A DNA stretch of 64,000 nucleotides from Oidiodendron maius Zn. Taxonomy: Eukaryota > Ascomycota > Leotiomycetes > Myxotrichaceae. Where the stretch lies: positions 22,616 through 86,615 of the forward strand of contig KN832881.1 in the NCBI GenBank assembly GCA_000827325.1. Reading direction: 5' to 3'. The position numbers and the translations under genes are program-made. Under the pieces are notes generated by a model. It saw only the letters and a program-made list of their open reading frames with translations. It was not told the origin of the DNA and did no database searches. Of this stretch, positions 45,647-57,610 are shown in pieces. Numbering within the stretch: the first letter of the stretch is position 1; every line of letters begins with the position of its first letter.

Positions 45647-48175
45647 TTATGGCAAGGACAAAAATAGCTCCAACATCTTGGGGTAGTTTGCAGTACCCAG
45701 ACCGGTGACAGGGTCCCATCTTATGATAGTCAGTTAGAGCTGGGTTACTAGACGGTGTATTTTCGGAGACAAAGATTGGGATGTGACGTACCCAGGAACA
45801 GCTTGGAAGCCGTGGCTACCACATCCAAGGTTGGTTCCATTGACGATATCGTTCAACACTTCTGGGTGGGCATAGAGAACAGGGTTTACAAAACCAACTG
45901 GGCCCTTACCGCGGACGGTGCGCTCTTCGTTAATCTGCAAAGAAAATTGGTCAGCCGTGTCCAACGGTGCCGTTTATGGAATTACTTACGAGAGTCAAGA
46001 TAGAGCCAAAAGTAGGAGCAGCAAGACTGGCTCCAAACCACTGGCCAAGCTCTCCATTGACGAAAGCGGGCATAAAAGCTCCATTTGAGGCAACATCAGG
46101 ATAACCTCTTCCAATTCGGTTGTACAGGCCTTTTGTAGTATTTAAATCGACTTGGAACTCAGAATAGTATGGATAAGAAGGACTGTGGGTTGCGAAATAC
46201 TTTGCGACGGCCGATATCTGATAATCTGGCTGAGGAAAATAGTTCGAGAATCCTCCTGAGGAACTGAAGTTTGCAAATGATCCACCTAGATTCCATTGCA
46301 TAACGCTTTCCTTGTCGCGAACAGTCTGGTCGGCATAGAGCATAGTACCTCCAACCGATGTAACATATGGGCAGTTGGATGGATACTGAGGATTAAAGAT
46401 AGTGCCTTCCGGGCCTAGACAGCCGTTTGCGCCTCCGTCTCCTGGGTAGGAAGCGACACCAAGATCTCCAGAGGCGAAAAGTATTGACACTCCTTGGAGA
46501 CCAAGTTTCATGAATTCATTACACTGGCGGTGGGTATAATCGTAAGGAAGATCTTGCTCAGCTTCCCCATAGGAGGCGCTAATGACCTTTGTAGGCTTGT
46601 AGACTCCACACATAAGTTTCCCTGATTTAAAGTTAGTTCTCAGGTTTTCTCTTGTATGTTTCCTGCCTACCTTTATACCCGCCAGCTGCAGGGTCGGGGT
46701 AGATAGGGTCAATGGATGGATCGTCTCCAGTCTCGCCGTAGGCGCTGTAAGTGCAGTATGACTAAAAGTGGTCAGCGATGCTTCTCATGCCGAGAATTCA
46801 AGACTAACACCATCAAGCGCATCCAGGAACGTGTTAAATGTGTTCACTAGAGCAACTTCGGCTGGGGAGTATACTTGGTCGTCGGTTTGGTAAAGAGTGA
46901 CGGTCTGGGGGTAAATCAAGGCAGTTCTAGATTTCAGTTAGTGCATGGGAGGAATTGATCCGAATCATGACCGTACGCAATGTCTATATCAATATTTGCC
47001 TCTCCGCCAACAAGTACGGTATTATTCGCAGGAGCCGAGTATTCTGCTCCATCGATCAGGGCAGGAATAGGTAAATGATTAATAGGTATATGTGGTGCAA
47101 ATAACTTGAGGTAGGATTGGACATCCGATATTGCAAAGTAATCGCCTTGCTCAAAAAGACCGAGGGAATTAGCACTCGTTACCGGGGGCGAAACTTGCGG
47201 AAGTTGATATAGCGCCTTCCAACATGGCGGGGTAATATTTACTCCGCATCCTTGGACATCTTCCGGTAGACTACCACTTCCCGGAGGCATATGATGCCAG
47301 TTTGCTGGGGGAGGAAGCATATGGTGAGATTTCTTGATTGATGGCCGGGTTCGGCGCTCGACCTTGACATCTCGTTTGACGACTGGGGTAAGCTGCGGAA
47401 GATTGAAAGTTAGAATAATATTTTAATGAAAAGATTTCGGGAAGATCCAAGAAACAATTCAAAAGCAAAAATGGTCTGTTATAGTCCCGAGCAGGAAATA
47501 AGCATCATTGGCGACCTACCTTAACACCTGGAGTAATGTAGTCTATGTGTGGCTGGAGGTATTCTGGGACATGATATCTGTACATTAATTAGCTGATTTC
47601 GAATATCGACATCAAAATGTCATACTCATCACATCCCACTCTGATATTGGGACTATGACGGTGCTCGTGCTCGTAGTATTCGGCCAAGAGAAGCGTCTCA
47701 GCCTCCTCGACAGTAGCATCGAATGCTAACCAGCCCTTGTTGTCCGAGTGCACAATGCGTGATTCGTCAATACCAGACATTGTAAGCCAGTTTCTGACAG
47801 CTTGGACAGCTTCTGCAGTGGGCGCGAACATGTCCTGGATTTCTTCCTCAGTCCAGTACTGCCCGTACTTTGGAGAATCCGGATGCGACCTAGACAGCCG
47901 ATTAGCATAGCCTAGATGTCTTGGCTTCTCGCCTTCAATTGAGACGAGAGACAGGCCACCTACACTTCCATGAGAAAGTCACGGCCCTTCTCAAGATTGC
48001 TTTGGGTCAGCCCGATGCGTATTGGCAAGATTGCAGTACTCTCGATCCGAGCTACTTTGACCCAATCCGAAGACAGAGCCTGTCGTTTTTCGTGCAGTGC
48101 ATGTTTAATTGATGCAGGCGCGGCATTGCAGAGAGCTACAGCAACAGCAAAGATACCGAGCTTGAGGACAAACAT
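45647..48175 (-). CDS. Secreted sedolisin (S53) serine-carboxyl protease, aorsin-like
   Basis: Nine exons on the minus strand: 48175-47964, 47889-47626, 47577-47520, 47392-46977, 46926-46809, 46761-46671, 46621-45990, 45934-45792, 45719-45647. They total 2,007 bp and 668 residues. Signal peptide MFVLKLGIFAVAVALCNAAP. The pro-domain (SNLEKGRDFLMEVSHPDSPK, YGQYWTEEEIQDMFAPTAEA) is the kumamolisin-activation type. Catalytic region: GGEANIDIDIA holds the Glu and Asp (near 309 and 313), VISASYGEAE, LFASGDLGVAS holds the oxyanion Asp, and FGASLAAPTFGSILTL holds the nucleophile Ser (near 585) in a GAS context where most members have GTS. WDPVTGLGTANYPKM is the calcium site. It acts in acidic medium outside the cell, cutting as an endo- or tripeptidyl-peptidase. 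All splice junctions agree in phase. Confidence 0.92.
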
Positions 48176-49276
48176 CTTGAGAGTAATTTGCGTTTTCTGG
48201 TATATCTACCGTAAAGTTAGGTAGAGATCCCGCTGGAAAGGAAAGTGGGTGCAGAGCTATTTTCAACCGAGAGGTATTAAATTCAGCATGCATGCGACGC
48301 TCCTGTCATGGGGATAGAGCCAAACATCCATGGCCAATGGATAGTCGGAGGGACTACCTGATGGGTACCTCCGTATGCAAACCTAGTTCGTCCAATATCG
48401 ACCTGGGAAATACCCCGGACACGAGCAGGAGTCCATGCGGCAAGATAAGCTTTGTTGTTGGTGCAACACACGCCACTATGCGGGAAGCCGACTACCCCGC
48501 TACGAAAGATAGGGTCTCCTTCGCACTGTAATTGGGCCTCCTCTAGATTACCCGCTGTGCCTCATTCATGCCGCGCAGGCCAGCGTTCAGGGCGCGTTCA
48601 TCAATGATTCTCAACTGGCTACGGTTCGACTCCGGGGATACCGGCAACAGCCGCTACCCTAGCGGACGCAGCGCGACGGCCACGCTCGAGAACGCGATAA
48701 GGGTTTGGTTTCCTTGCAGTATTGTTCATCGGTTGCTTCCTAGAGGTGCTCAAGCTAGATGATGCTGCCAAGTTGTGGTGTATTGATCGAATACAAGCTA
48801 GAGAGAGGGAGGAAACTAGCAAATACAACATAACACGCGAAATAATAGGCAATATGGGCTATCGTTGCCCTGTCCTCCATTTCTAGCATACCCGCTCTCA
48901 CAACTGAAAACATAACAAATATAGATAGGTAGAGACTGATATGATAAATTTAGAATCGCGTATGAGCTTATTAGTTGGCTTCAAGTCGTGGTGGCAGTGG
49001 ATCATGGAGAGACCATGGTAGAGGTTCAGGTAATTATGAACCTTCCTCAAACCAGCACACAAATTACACAAAGATACAACTCACAAGATGCATTCACCTA
49101 ACGGCACAAAAGTTGTAGGAAGGGAAGAATTGACCTATGAATTCTTAGGGATATAAATATTAGTTGTATTCCCTATGGGAGTATTGCGCAAGACTCAAGG
49201 TCTTGGCGTACTAATGTCTGATTAATTACTCCCTCGTAACAGGAAGCTTAACAAGAAACGGGTTGTATCTAAGGTC
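48176..49276. other. Intergenic, 1.1 kb
   Basis: The upstream side of the protease gene. A gly/arg-rich minus frame at 48540-48850 has no recognisable family. A lone B-box-like ggttcgactcc at about 48630 has no A-box partner, so no tRNA is called. Confidence 0.4.
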
Positions 49277-50029
49277 TCAAGCTGCCCGTACCTCATCTTT
49301 TTCGCAGCCCATGAACGCCCAGTATGCAGTAGTGACCTTAAGCAATACTCCATCTGCCAAATAACCAGAGGCAAACTCGGACTCTTCTAACGCTGTAATA
49401 AATTCTGTAAAGAGTGTGTAGAAGCGAGGGGACCCAGACAGATGAGATGATGCACGCACGGTTGCATGCTTATTTAAAACAGACAGGGTTGGCTGATACT
49501 CTATTTAAGTTAGCTTATGCTATTTTGCTTCAAATATTAACTTACCAATTTCTCTTACCATCGCAGGGTACAATCCATACAATGCTTTGTATGTCGACAA
49601 ATCCGTCCTCCTGCCAAGCGACTGGTAGAGATCTGCGTCGCGAGACGCATTTCCCTCATGTGCCCATACATTTCCATCAGCAATGAGATGTAAATCGGCT
49701 GGTGTAGCGTTCTGGAGCTTGTCTCGTTTGAATGTCGAGAGAAATCTATTACGGAGAATTCCATAGTATCCAATCGACTCTTCTAAACTGATTATACGTG
49801 CCAGGCTGCCATTATATTTTCCCGTAATGTCGGTCAATTTTTCCGTAACGTCAGTCAACTTGTTCTCAACATTGATTAGCCGTGCTTCAAGTGAATCCGA
49901 TTCTTTCGCTCGTCTTGCATATGAGAGTCCCGCCATGTTTCCAACAAATGCCATATCGTGTACCATCTCTATCTCTATGTTATCATCGTCCGCTGTGCGC
50001 TTGAGCCTCCTTCGGGCATCAGCCGTCAT
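49277..50029 (-). CDS. Hypothetical coiled-coil protein, 235 residues
   Basis: Exon 50029-49546, intron 49501-49545 (45 bp, GTAAGT, branch GCTAAC, end ATAG), exon 49500-49277. Together 708 bp in phase. The N-terminus MTADARRRLKRTADDDN is basic and acidic. Residues about 45-85 form a heptad-like coiled coil (SLEARLINVENKLTDVTEKL). The C-terminal part (SGSPRFYTLFTEFITALEES, GYLADGVLLKVTTAYWAFMG) looks folded and helical. There is no signal peptide or transmembrane segment. In-frame codons upstream (CHIASGSDQD) also occur in the truncated copy at 43197, so the true start may be further 5'. The family is not recognised; the partial second copy shows that it duplicates. Confidence 0.68.
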
Positions 50030-50999
50030 ATCTTGATCGCTTCCAGATGCGATGTGGCAGGAAATGATTCCAAGGCAGTCCTCGTCTGTGGATAGGCTCG
50101 GAGAGCCTAATTTGGGTTCCTATAGACCAACTCATTAGGGCTGCTTGGATTGGCATATATATACTGATTATTTGTGGGTAGTGTATGACTCACGTGAAAG
50201 CCGGGGAGTGGACGACTTGGGGAGACTTGAAGTCATTTGTAAAAAATAAGGGCATCTATTACCAGTGGATTCTATAAGGACGCACTAACCTATTTTGGGA
50301 CGCTATCGATGGCTGCGAGGGGTGCGAGATTTCCCACTCCCAGGATTGTTGCTTCTTGGTGGCATTCTTCGCAGACGAGGAAAAGTACTTCTGGATGAGA
50401 GATAGGAAGATGAACAGAACGAGGAACAGACACTGGCTAGATGATAGACTTGGCCTTCCTTCTCCTACAGGCCGATGCCTCCAGGGGAGAGAGTCCATAT
50501 GGAGATGAGGAAGGGGCGAGGGATTGCCCCTCGCCCCGAAGCTTTCGAACGTATCATTAATCTTAGAGCCCTACGCATGAAGCACGGGCACCCGGGGCAA
50601 AACAGGGAAACAGGTAAGAACGAACTATAACGAGTGACACTTGATGCGAGGTGAATGGAATACTGAAGACGTAGCCCTGGGACAGGTACGCGAAAGTATG
50701 TTGTTACAAGACTCTTTGAGGGGACTGGGGTGCGAAGAGGAGAGGGGAATGTAGTGGTTTTCTCTGATGTATTTTGCTCTGATGTATTTTTCTCTGATGT
50801 ATTACTGAGCCGAAACTGAAAAGTAATAAGGTCGCCATTGCCAGTCAACCAAGAGCCAGAGGGGGCCGGGGTGCGAAGAGGAATGAAGGGATATTTGAGC
50901 CATATTCATTCTCACTGCGTTCTAGCAGAGCGTTAGAGGTGATCATATACGCGAACCAGTTATGGAACGTGTCGCATCAAGTTGGATTGGGGTTCCTAT
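50030..50999. other. Intergenic, with a short triplicated motif
   Basis: ctctgatgtattt occurs three times in a row at 50762-50804. The rest has only short frames. Confidence 0.45.
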
Positions 51000-52330
51000 G
51001 TCGTATCCGCGTGGCCCAGCCATTTCACTTTATACCAAACTTCTCGTTGCTCTCGCCGGGTTGTATGTTCCTCGTGATCGATAATCTGGTTCAAGATGTT
51101 GCATAGATATGACCGGATGGGTATCACGCATCCAATCTGGGAGATCGAGTTTGCAGCTAAGAGGGTTGACTTCTAGGATTGGGAAGGGTCCCATCTTATT
51201 GCTCAAGAGCCTCGTCTGGTTCTGCAAGTGATATCCTCGAGATCCTGGCTTCGCTAATTGGAGATAGGCCCATCCTGCGTCAATTTGGGGTCTGCGATGC
51301 TGCTCATCATAGCTGAGCTTTATCTTAGCTTGGGCTAGCTTGACAGCGTCCATGGCTTCGGGGCGAACGCGCTTACGGCGCTCGAGATATTCTGACGATT
51401 CGCTGTAGCGTCTAGAAAAATAGGTTTAGGGTCATGTCTATACAATAGAGCGTACGGGGCAGCTTGGGTGCCCGCTTGATTAAGGTGTTCATCGCATGTT
51501 GAACGTAAGGCAGGTAGTCTTCCCATCCTTCTCGACTATCCTTCTCCCCGATGATACAGCGCAGGGCGTGATCTGCCGTCTGATCAGTACGTTCCACTTG
51601 GCTATTAGCAGATGGGTGATGAGCTGTCGTAAATGCTAAACGGGTTTTGGCTCGTTCAAAGAGCTGTGTTTAGAATCCGGATAGGAATTTAGGATCCCTG
51701 TCTGATATCACGACGTCCAGATGGCTCCAATCTCCTCAAACATGGTGAAATACGCATTAGACCAGTCTTCCGCTGTCCAGGTGCCCATCCCAGGAAGTAT
51801 CTGAACGTATTTGGTGGGTTTACAAGTGACCGTAAGGCACGCATTATAACCCGACCCGTAATGAAGTCAAAGGATAGCGTAGATAAGGGAGCTTCTAAAT
51901 GCGGAATCAGGTGTAGATCGCCCAATAGTCGAAGCCGACTCAGTTTTGCGGCCTCGCAGCAGGGACATGCGACAATATACTCCGTAAGCGCTTTCTTTAG
52001 TTTCCGACTGAAGATCTAGGATCGTAAGGTATCGTATGTACGATGAATGCCATGATATGCGCGGTTGTCGTGGGCGATTTCGAAGATCTTCTGGCGCAAT
52101 AGAAAAGGGAATACAAGACCGGTCGTTACCTATAATAGGGTCATATTAGTACAGCAGTCGGGATCGTCGATCAAGGCGGAACTATTCAAAAGCGGTAGTC
52201 GGGCCACCATGACCATGGATCGTTTCACGAATGCGATGCCGCATCTTACGATACACTTTGCCAAAGTATCAATTCGATTGGAGAAGCTTAAAGATCGCGT
52301 CTGTGATATCCTTATGAAGATGTAGGGAGA
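51000..52330 (-). mobile_element. Ty3/gypsy retrotransposon remnant (integrase part of pol)
   Basis: Read on the minus strand, degraded pol sequence runs from about 52330 to about 51000: the end of the RNase H/linker region, an integrase zinc-binding HHCC part (HDNRAYHGIHRTYDTLR with CPCCEAAKL), the integrase core and the C-terminal chromo-like stretch (LLSNKMGPFPILEVNPL, LDLPDWMRDTHPVI). No LTRs were found and the 5' part is missing. The element is broken in many places. It is a fossil fragment of an old insertion. Confidence 0.8.
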
Positions 52331-52444
52331 CAACCGTGAGTGGCGAAGCGAAATGATTCCAAAGCATATTCAGTAGACCGTGGACGCCTACTCAACAGCA
52401 CTGTCTGTCGCTTTGCTAGCTTAGCCCTAGACTAATCACACCAC

Positions 52445-53215
52445 TCAATTCCGAACGTCTCGTCCCAATGGCAGTAGGTATAGCATCGTCATCGGATTCG
52501 AGACGCTATTCACCTGGTACTGTATCTTGAGAGCAGTAGTGCTGCGAATGGAGGCAATTCTGTCACTTAGCATATAGGACGAAATCTCACGAATCTGTAC
52601 ATGCGTACATTGATGCGTACGGCAGAGAATGTATGCACGATTGTTGCCTCTAGCAGTAAGTACCGTCTGATGAACCATGAGCTGCTGTCGACCGAGCAGC
52701 TTCATTCCTCCCGCCATGAAGTCAGTGGCGGCTCTCGGTGCGATCGGCACCGCCTCCACCAACCACCATCCCGCGACATACAACCGTCTCTGATCCAGCC
52801 AGGGCACCGGTCGCCATATCATTCCAGGTCGCGCACCGACGCTAACCCGGAGCCGTAAATAATACTCTGGCTGTTCGAGTGCTTGGCGGGCACGTGCGGT
52901 TGCTTGCTTCCTAGTGCTCACCGCCCACGCGCCAACGAGGTTCATGGTACCCATGTTTGGGAGGCCCAAGCTCCGTGGAGCTGGGATCCTTAATTGGACT
53001 CGAACGACCTGCCTCGGTCCTGAAAGGGTCGAGGAGGATGGTACTGGACAGAGTAAGAGAAGTATAATCTTTTCAGGACAACGCTCATGTCCCGGCGGAT
53101 ACGTCCTGTGCAGTACATACGATCCAGCGTGCGTCATCTTACTTGTAATTGTCCTGGATTTTTCGTCTGTAAGCCCTACTTCCAGGCATTGCCAACGGAT
53201 GAGTAGTGGAGCCAA
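52445..53215 (-). other. Long open frame of doubtful coding status
   Basis: A 256-codon frame is open on the minus strand (MAPLLIRWQCLEVGLTDEKS to LPLGRDVRN). It is rich in Arg, Leu and Trp with no recognised domain, signal peptide or membrane helices, and parts overlap a plus-strand frame of similar quality. Length alone supports it. It may be a spurious frame in repeat-derived DNA next to the gypsy relic. Confidence 0.22.
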
Positions 53216-53851
53216 TTTCCGAAACCATCTCAGAGAGCCGCGGCTTCAGGTCTGCCTCTCTGAAGTGTTTCGAGAAGTCTGGGTGGAAGGAACAGCCAGA
53301 CGCAATATATTAAATGCGGAAGATTCTATAACTCGAACAGCCGGGGAGGAATGCAACTACATCTCACCCTGAAACTGCCTTTTCTAACTACTCCTCCTCT
53401 CTTTGCGCGTTTGGCCAGAGATTAGAGAAGTAAAACGGTACACAGCCTCCTAATAGTACACGGGTAAAGCGTTGGTTTCCCGCTGGATACGTCACATCCC
53501 GATCACATCTCAACAACTTTGTCGCAAGCGGTATCAATAACCCAATCAAAACCGACAGCTAAAGCCCTTACGGGCGCCTCACCCATAGCATCCTCTCTGA
53601 GGTAGTTGTACCCTCCAAGGGTCTTGCCGGGATCCAAGCGTCTAGCGGTGATCATACACAGGCCTTCCTACCCACTGACTACCCTCCATAGCTTCTATCT
53701 GCACAGCCCCTTTGTGACATGATAGCTTATTACTCTTTTGCCTTCACTCACAGCATATGGAGGTATATATTGTCGGCACCGGCCTCCTCTCCCTCTGCCC
53801 ATCCCAGAAGCTCATCTTCATACCTGAACTCTAGGAACCCAGAAATCCAAA
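53216..53851. other. Intergenic, promoter side of the cupredoxin gene
   Basis: A TATA-like ggtatatattg at about 53761 lies some 90 bp before the start codon, followed by a C/T-rich leader typical of well-expressed fungal genes. No gene was seen. Confidence 0.45.
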
Positions 53852-54697
53852 ATGATTCTCTCCCCTACCGTCCTGCTGCTTTCTCTCCCTCTGGCTCTGG
53901 CCCAGTATGGGGGGGGCTCGCCGGCTGCTTCGCCAACAACAAGCTCAACCTCCGCACCAGCATCCACTACAGCCCCGTCTGTTAGTATCCAGACCGTCAC
54001 AGTAGGCGAAAACAACCAACTTGTCTTTAATCCTGACACCATCACTGCTGCCGTGGGCAGTGAGGTGGAGTTTATCTTCTTCCCGCCATCCCACTCGGTG
54101 GTGCAGGCTGCTTTTGACGCGCCATGTCAACCAATTGGCAACAATGGATTCTACAGTGGCGCCTTTACCACTTCTTCTGGATCCAACGTGAGCTCTCTCT
54201 GTCCTCATGCGCACCAACGTTGCGTGACTGATGAATGTCCACGCAATAGGCGAATAGCTTCACCATCACCATAAACGACACGAATCCGATTTGGATCTTT
54301 TGTGGCTTCCCTGGGCATTGTGAGGCTGGCTTGGTTGGAGTTATCAATCCGAATGCGTATGTGACGGCCAATCATCCCCATCCCTACCTACACTTTTTTT
54401 CTCCATCCGCTCGTCAAGTCGGCGTGACTAATTTTCTGCTACAGCTCCAATAGCTCCCAGACTCTCAGCCTGTTTAAGGCAGCTGCGGCCAAGGTCAGCA
54501 GCACTACTGACCCTACATTCGCACCCCAAGGTGGCGTTATTGGTCCGGTACAGGCAGCTGTTAGCGCCTCTCCCTCTTCCTCTGTCAGTGCGACACCGAA
54601 GCCGGGAAGTGCAAGTGAGATTAAGGGTTCAACGCTGTGGGCTGGTCTCTTGGCTACAGTGGTGACTGCATGGGGGATTGCAGAGCTGATGGCATAA
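53852..54697 (+). CDS. Extracellular cupredoxin-domain Ser-rich protein, GPI-anchored
   Basis: Exons 53852-54187, 54250-54356 and 54445-54697; introns of 62 and 88 bp; 696 bp and 231 residues. Signal peptide MILSPTVLLLSLPLALAQYG. A Ser/Thr/Ala-rich linker leads to one cupredoxin fold (VSIQTVTVGENNQLVFNPDT, FFPPSHSVVQAAFDAPCQPI, then, across the intron, PIWIFCGFPGHCEAGLVGVI). The His, Cys and His positions of a blue-copper-like site are present (SHSV; CGFPGHC), but copper binding is only inferred. The tail is a Ser/Pro stretch followed by STLWAGLLATVVTAWGIAEL, a GPI-addition signal. This family of wall- or membrane-attached fungal proteins has no firmly known reaction. The gene is intact. Confidence 0.9.
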
Positions 54698-55167
54698 AAG
54701 TTTTACGAGTAGTTAGTGTTGGACTGAGTGTGGACTTCCGCAGGCACCTTATGAGCCTTCCTAGTGACTGCCGCAATTAATAAGGTTATATGGAGTTGGA
54801 ATTAATATACTACCCATATATAGTCATTTATTGAACGAACTTTACTTATCGCTCCATTATCTTATATGACGTTAAAAACTCTGTAAGATTAAAATCTCGA
54901 GTTTGTTGAATGGCTGTGATATTAATCAGCACATCGTTTCCACAGTATGCTACCGGGGATGTTTATGGTTCACGTTATTTCTGCCCATGAGAGGAACGAA
55001 GGATTATTTTTGTATTTGGAAGAGCATTCAGAGTGGATTTAATGCTTATGTAACAATTAAAGAAACACCAGTGCACTAAGCTCTCGTGTGACACTAACTC
55101 TGAGATAGAAATTGCAAGGCTTGCTAAGCTGCTAGCTGTTTGAGCGGTTACAACGCTTGAAGACAAC
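54698..55167. other. Intergenic between convergent genes
   Basis: A+T-rich 3' ends of the cupredoxin and MFS genes. Nothing else was seen. Confidence 0.5.
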
Positions 55168-56937
55168 TTAAAGAATGTATCTGAAATCAGGATGAAAATC
55201 ATACAGTTCTTCCTGCTTTGTCTCGTCAAACTCCGTGGTGCCATGATCTTGCTGGGTCAGGGCCCCTCGAGCATCTCTCTTATGATTCTCTCTTCTCATC
55301 CAGAGGTAGTTGCAAGTTATCGAACAAAGAGCCAGAACGAAAAAGCCCAACAAGGTTCCATGTCCGGCTAGATATCTCGGCGGATGCCGGTAGATTTGAG
55401 TTCCCATTATGCTCAGCCCTTGCCCCGTAATTTGAGCCATGGCAAATGCTGTGCTACGTTTGGTGTACCCGCCATGGTTGATAGTTATCCACGAGACAGT
55501 GAGAATTATACTTGGATACAGTCCAGACGCAACAAAGCAAGTGCCAGCAATGAGAGCAACCTTATTAGTAGTCGTGATGAGAATTATAAATCCGACAGCC
55601 GAGGTGGACATGGCAAGAAACAAGACGGGCCCTTTACTGTTGAGGCGGTCAGAGAGGAAGCAAACCGAGAGAAGGGTGACGGTGGCAAAGGCATAGGGAA
55701 TCATTGTGAAAAGTTGTGTATGTACTGCTAGAAATTAGCCTGTGAGCAACATTAAAACAAAAGAATATCTCACATGGATCGAATCCGAACTGAAGAATAA
55801 ACGTTGGGAGAAAGGAAGTGATTGAAGCGATTCCAAGGCAGAGAGCGCCGTATATTACAGCAGTGAAATATGACTTCGGGTCTCTGAATGCTACCAAGAT
55901 CTCGGACCAATTGATCTTCTCATGATATAGGCTTCGCTCTGTAAAAGAGTCAGCAATGTTTGGGATTCCGTCCGTAACAGAGCTGGTCTCTTGCCTTCTG
56001 TCATCCGATGTAGAGCCAAATCAATCTCAGTGCTGGTAAAGTATCTGCTACCCTTTTTGGCAATAATATCAGGAAAGGAGGGTAATAGGAACAGAACAAT
56101 AATTCCTAAACCAATAGCGGGAATCCCTTCAATAATGTACAACCACTGCCAAGCATGGAATCCTCGGACACCTTCAAGATTCTTCTCTACACCATAGGCA
56201 ATAAGCCCACTAAAGCATCCTGAGATAGTTGATGAGGTATAGTAAAATGCTGTGGTACGATGTTAGAATTTAGTAGGCGTACGAAAATTTTGTGTCCTAC
56301 CAGCTCTTGTGGCCACTTCGTCCCTCTTGTACCAGAAGCTGAAGTAGAGCAGACCAACTTGCACAAATGCCTCTCCAAGGCCGATCAGTAGGCGGAGACC
56401 CAGAACCGAGCTGTAGTTATGTACGGTAGAAAGACAGGTGCCGCAAACGCCGAAGAAGATGACTGCGAAGCCTAGTTGTTGAGGGGGTCCAATGATCCTC
56501 ATGCCAATATTTGCTGGGAGGATGAAGACCATATATCCGACAACTGGGCTATATCAGCACTGTGCCGAGAATAGATGAATCTGGAATTATTTATCAATAA
56601 GTATGACATACAGAACATCATTAAACAGTTGAAGAACTGCCCGTCGGTCAGGTGGAGGTCAGCCTGCATGCCCATTACACGAGCGTTGCCCAAGTTGTTT
56701 CGGTCCTTGTGGTTGCAGCATCAGCATCAATGTGAGATGTTCATAAGACGAGGGCAATACCAAATAAGCAATAAAGAATGTAAGGGTCAAGAGTGGTACG
56801 ATGGCAAAATCCATCTTGCGTAGCAGTCGCTTTTCCTCCTTTGACTTTGTCCTCTTTCGCTCTGTTGCGGCCGTGATGTTATGTTCTTCAACCCATAACT
56901 CGCCAGTCTTCCCTGCCGTGTCTAATCCTTCTGCCAT
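55168..56937 (-). CDS. MFS anion:cation symporter (Dal5/Tna1-like), one apparent frameshift
   Basis: Minus-strand exons: 56937-56761, 56705-56612, 56543-56301, 56249-55774, 55727-55168, about 516 residues. The N-terminus is acidic/basic (RKRTKSKEEKRLLRKMD), then transmembrane helices and the family motif DRNNLGNARVMGMQADLHLT, GVCGTCLSTVHNYSSVLGLR, GEAFVQVGLLYFSFWYKRDE, SGCFSGLIAYGVEKNLEGVR, GFHAWQWLYIIEGIPAIGLG, then the C-terminal six helices. This matches plasma-membrane carriers of allantoate, nicotinate or organic acids. Every splice junction fits, except that between RMTEG (near 56000) and ETSSVTDGIPNIADSFTERS the frame shifts by one base with no usable intron. It is either a sequencing error or a recent loss of function. 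It is divergent from the regulator gene at 57611. Confidence 0.82.
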
Positions 56938-57610
56938 TGTGTTGAAAAGGTCAAAGGGCTAAAATAAAGCCGAAAGACTAGATGGGAGTATTGTAGAGTT
57001 GTGGAGTTGTGGGGTTAAATAGGGAGAATCTGGGGTTGCGGGGAGACTCCATGACGGTTTTATACACTTCCCAGAAGCTCAATTTCGCGTCTCATCTTGA
57101 TCGATTTGAGTGAGCCATGGCTCTGTCCGGTACTGGTGGTCACTAGACGAATCAGAGCATCGCAATCACTCCGATATTTGGATTCGCATCGCACCGATGT
57201 CATCGGAGTCAGCTCCGATCCTGAGCGTCGTGGCAAATGGTACCGGGCGGGCGGAGCTGCCCCAGAAGAAGGACCGCATAGACATAATGTCGGCCAGCTG
57301 TCTCATATAATGTGAAGGCTAGGAGAAGAATTGCGTATTCCGGTTCCAAACCCGGAAAGAAGGATGGGAATTCGAGAAACGGTTGAGAGCTGTCACGTGA
57401 GCAATCAATAACGATACCCCTTGCGGGAGTGCCTTACTCATCTCTGTCCTCTATCTCGACGACCGGATTCTTGAATCTCAGCTCAGCAGCTTCTTGCAAT
57501 CTCAACGAGCTCGATGTGCGGGCCAACAATGCTGAGGATTCAGAGTAGATGGCACCAGGCCGCAGTGGAGTTGAAACTCATTGGGAGCACACAGGCACGC
57601 TTGATGCACA
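56938..57610. promoter_or_regulatory. Shared divergent promoter, MFS carrier and Zn2Cys6 regulator
   Basis: The 673-bp spacer separates two start codons facing away from each other. CGG/CCG triplets, the half-sites for Zn2Cys6 proteins, occur several times (for example atccggattc near 57466 and gtccggtac near 57127). Which are bound cannot be told. A bidirectional, co-regulated arrangement is inferred from layout. Confidence 0.45.

Noticed and set aside
48540-48660. tRNA gene (B-box-like ggttcgactcc)
   Set aside because: No A-box at the right distance and no cloverleaf arms.
52445-53215. Membrane transporter or receptor in the 256-codon frame
   Set aside because: No predicted membrane helices of proper length. 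Kept only as a doubtful open frame.
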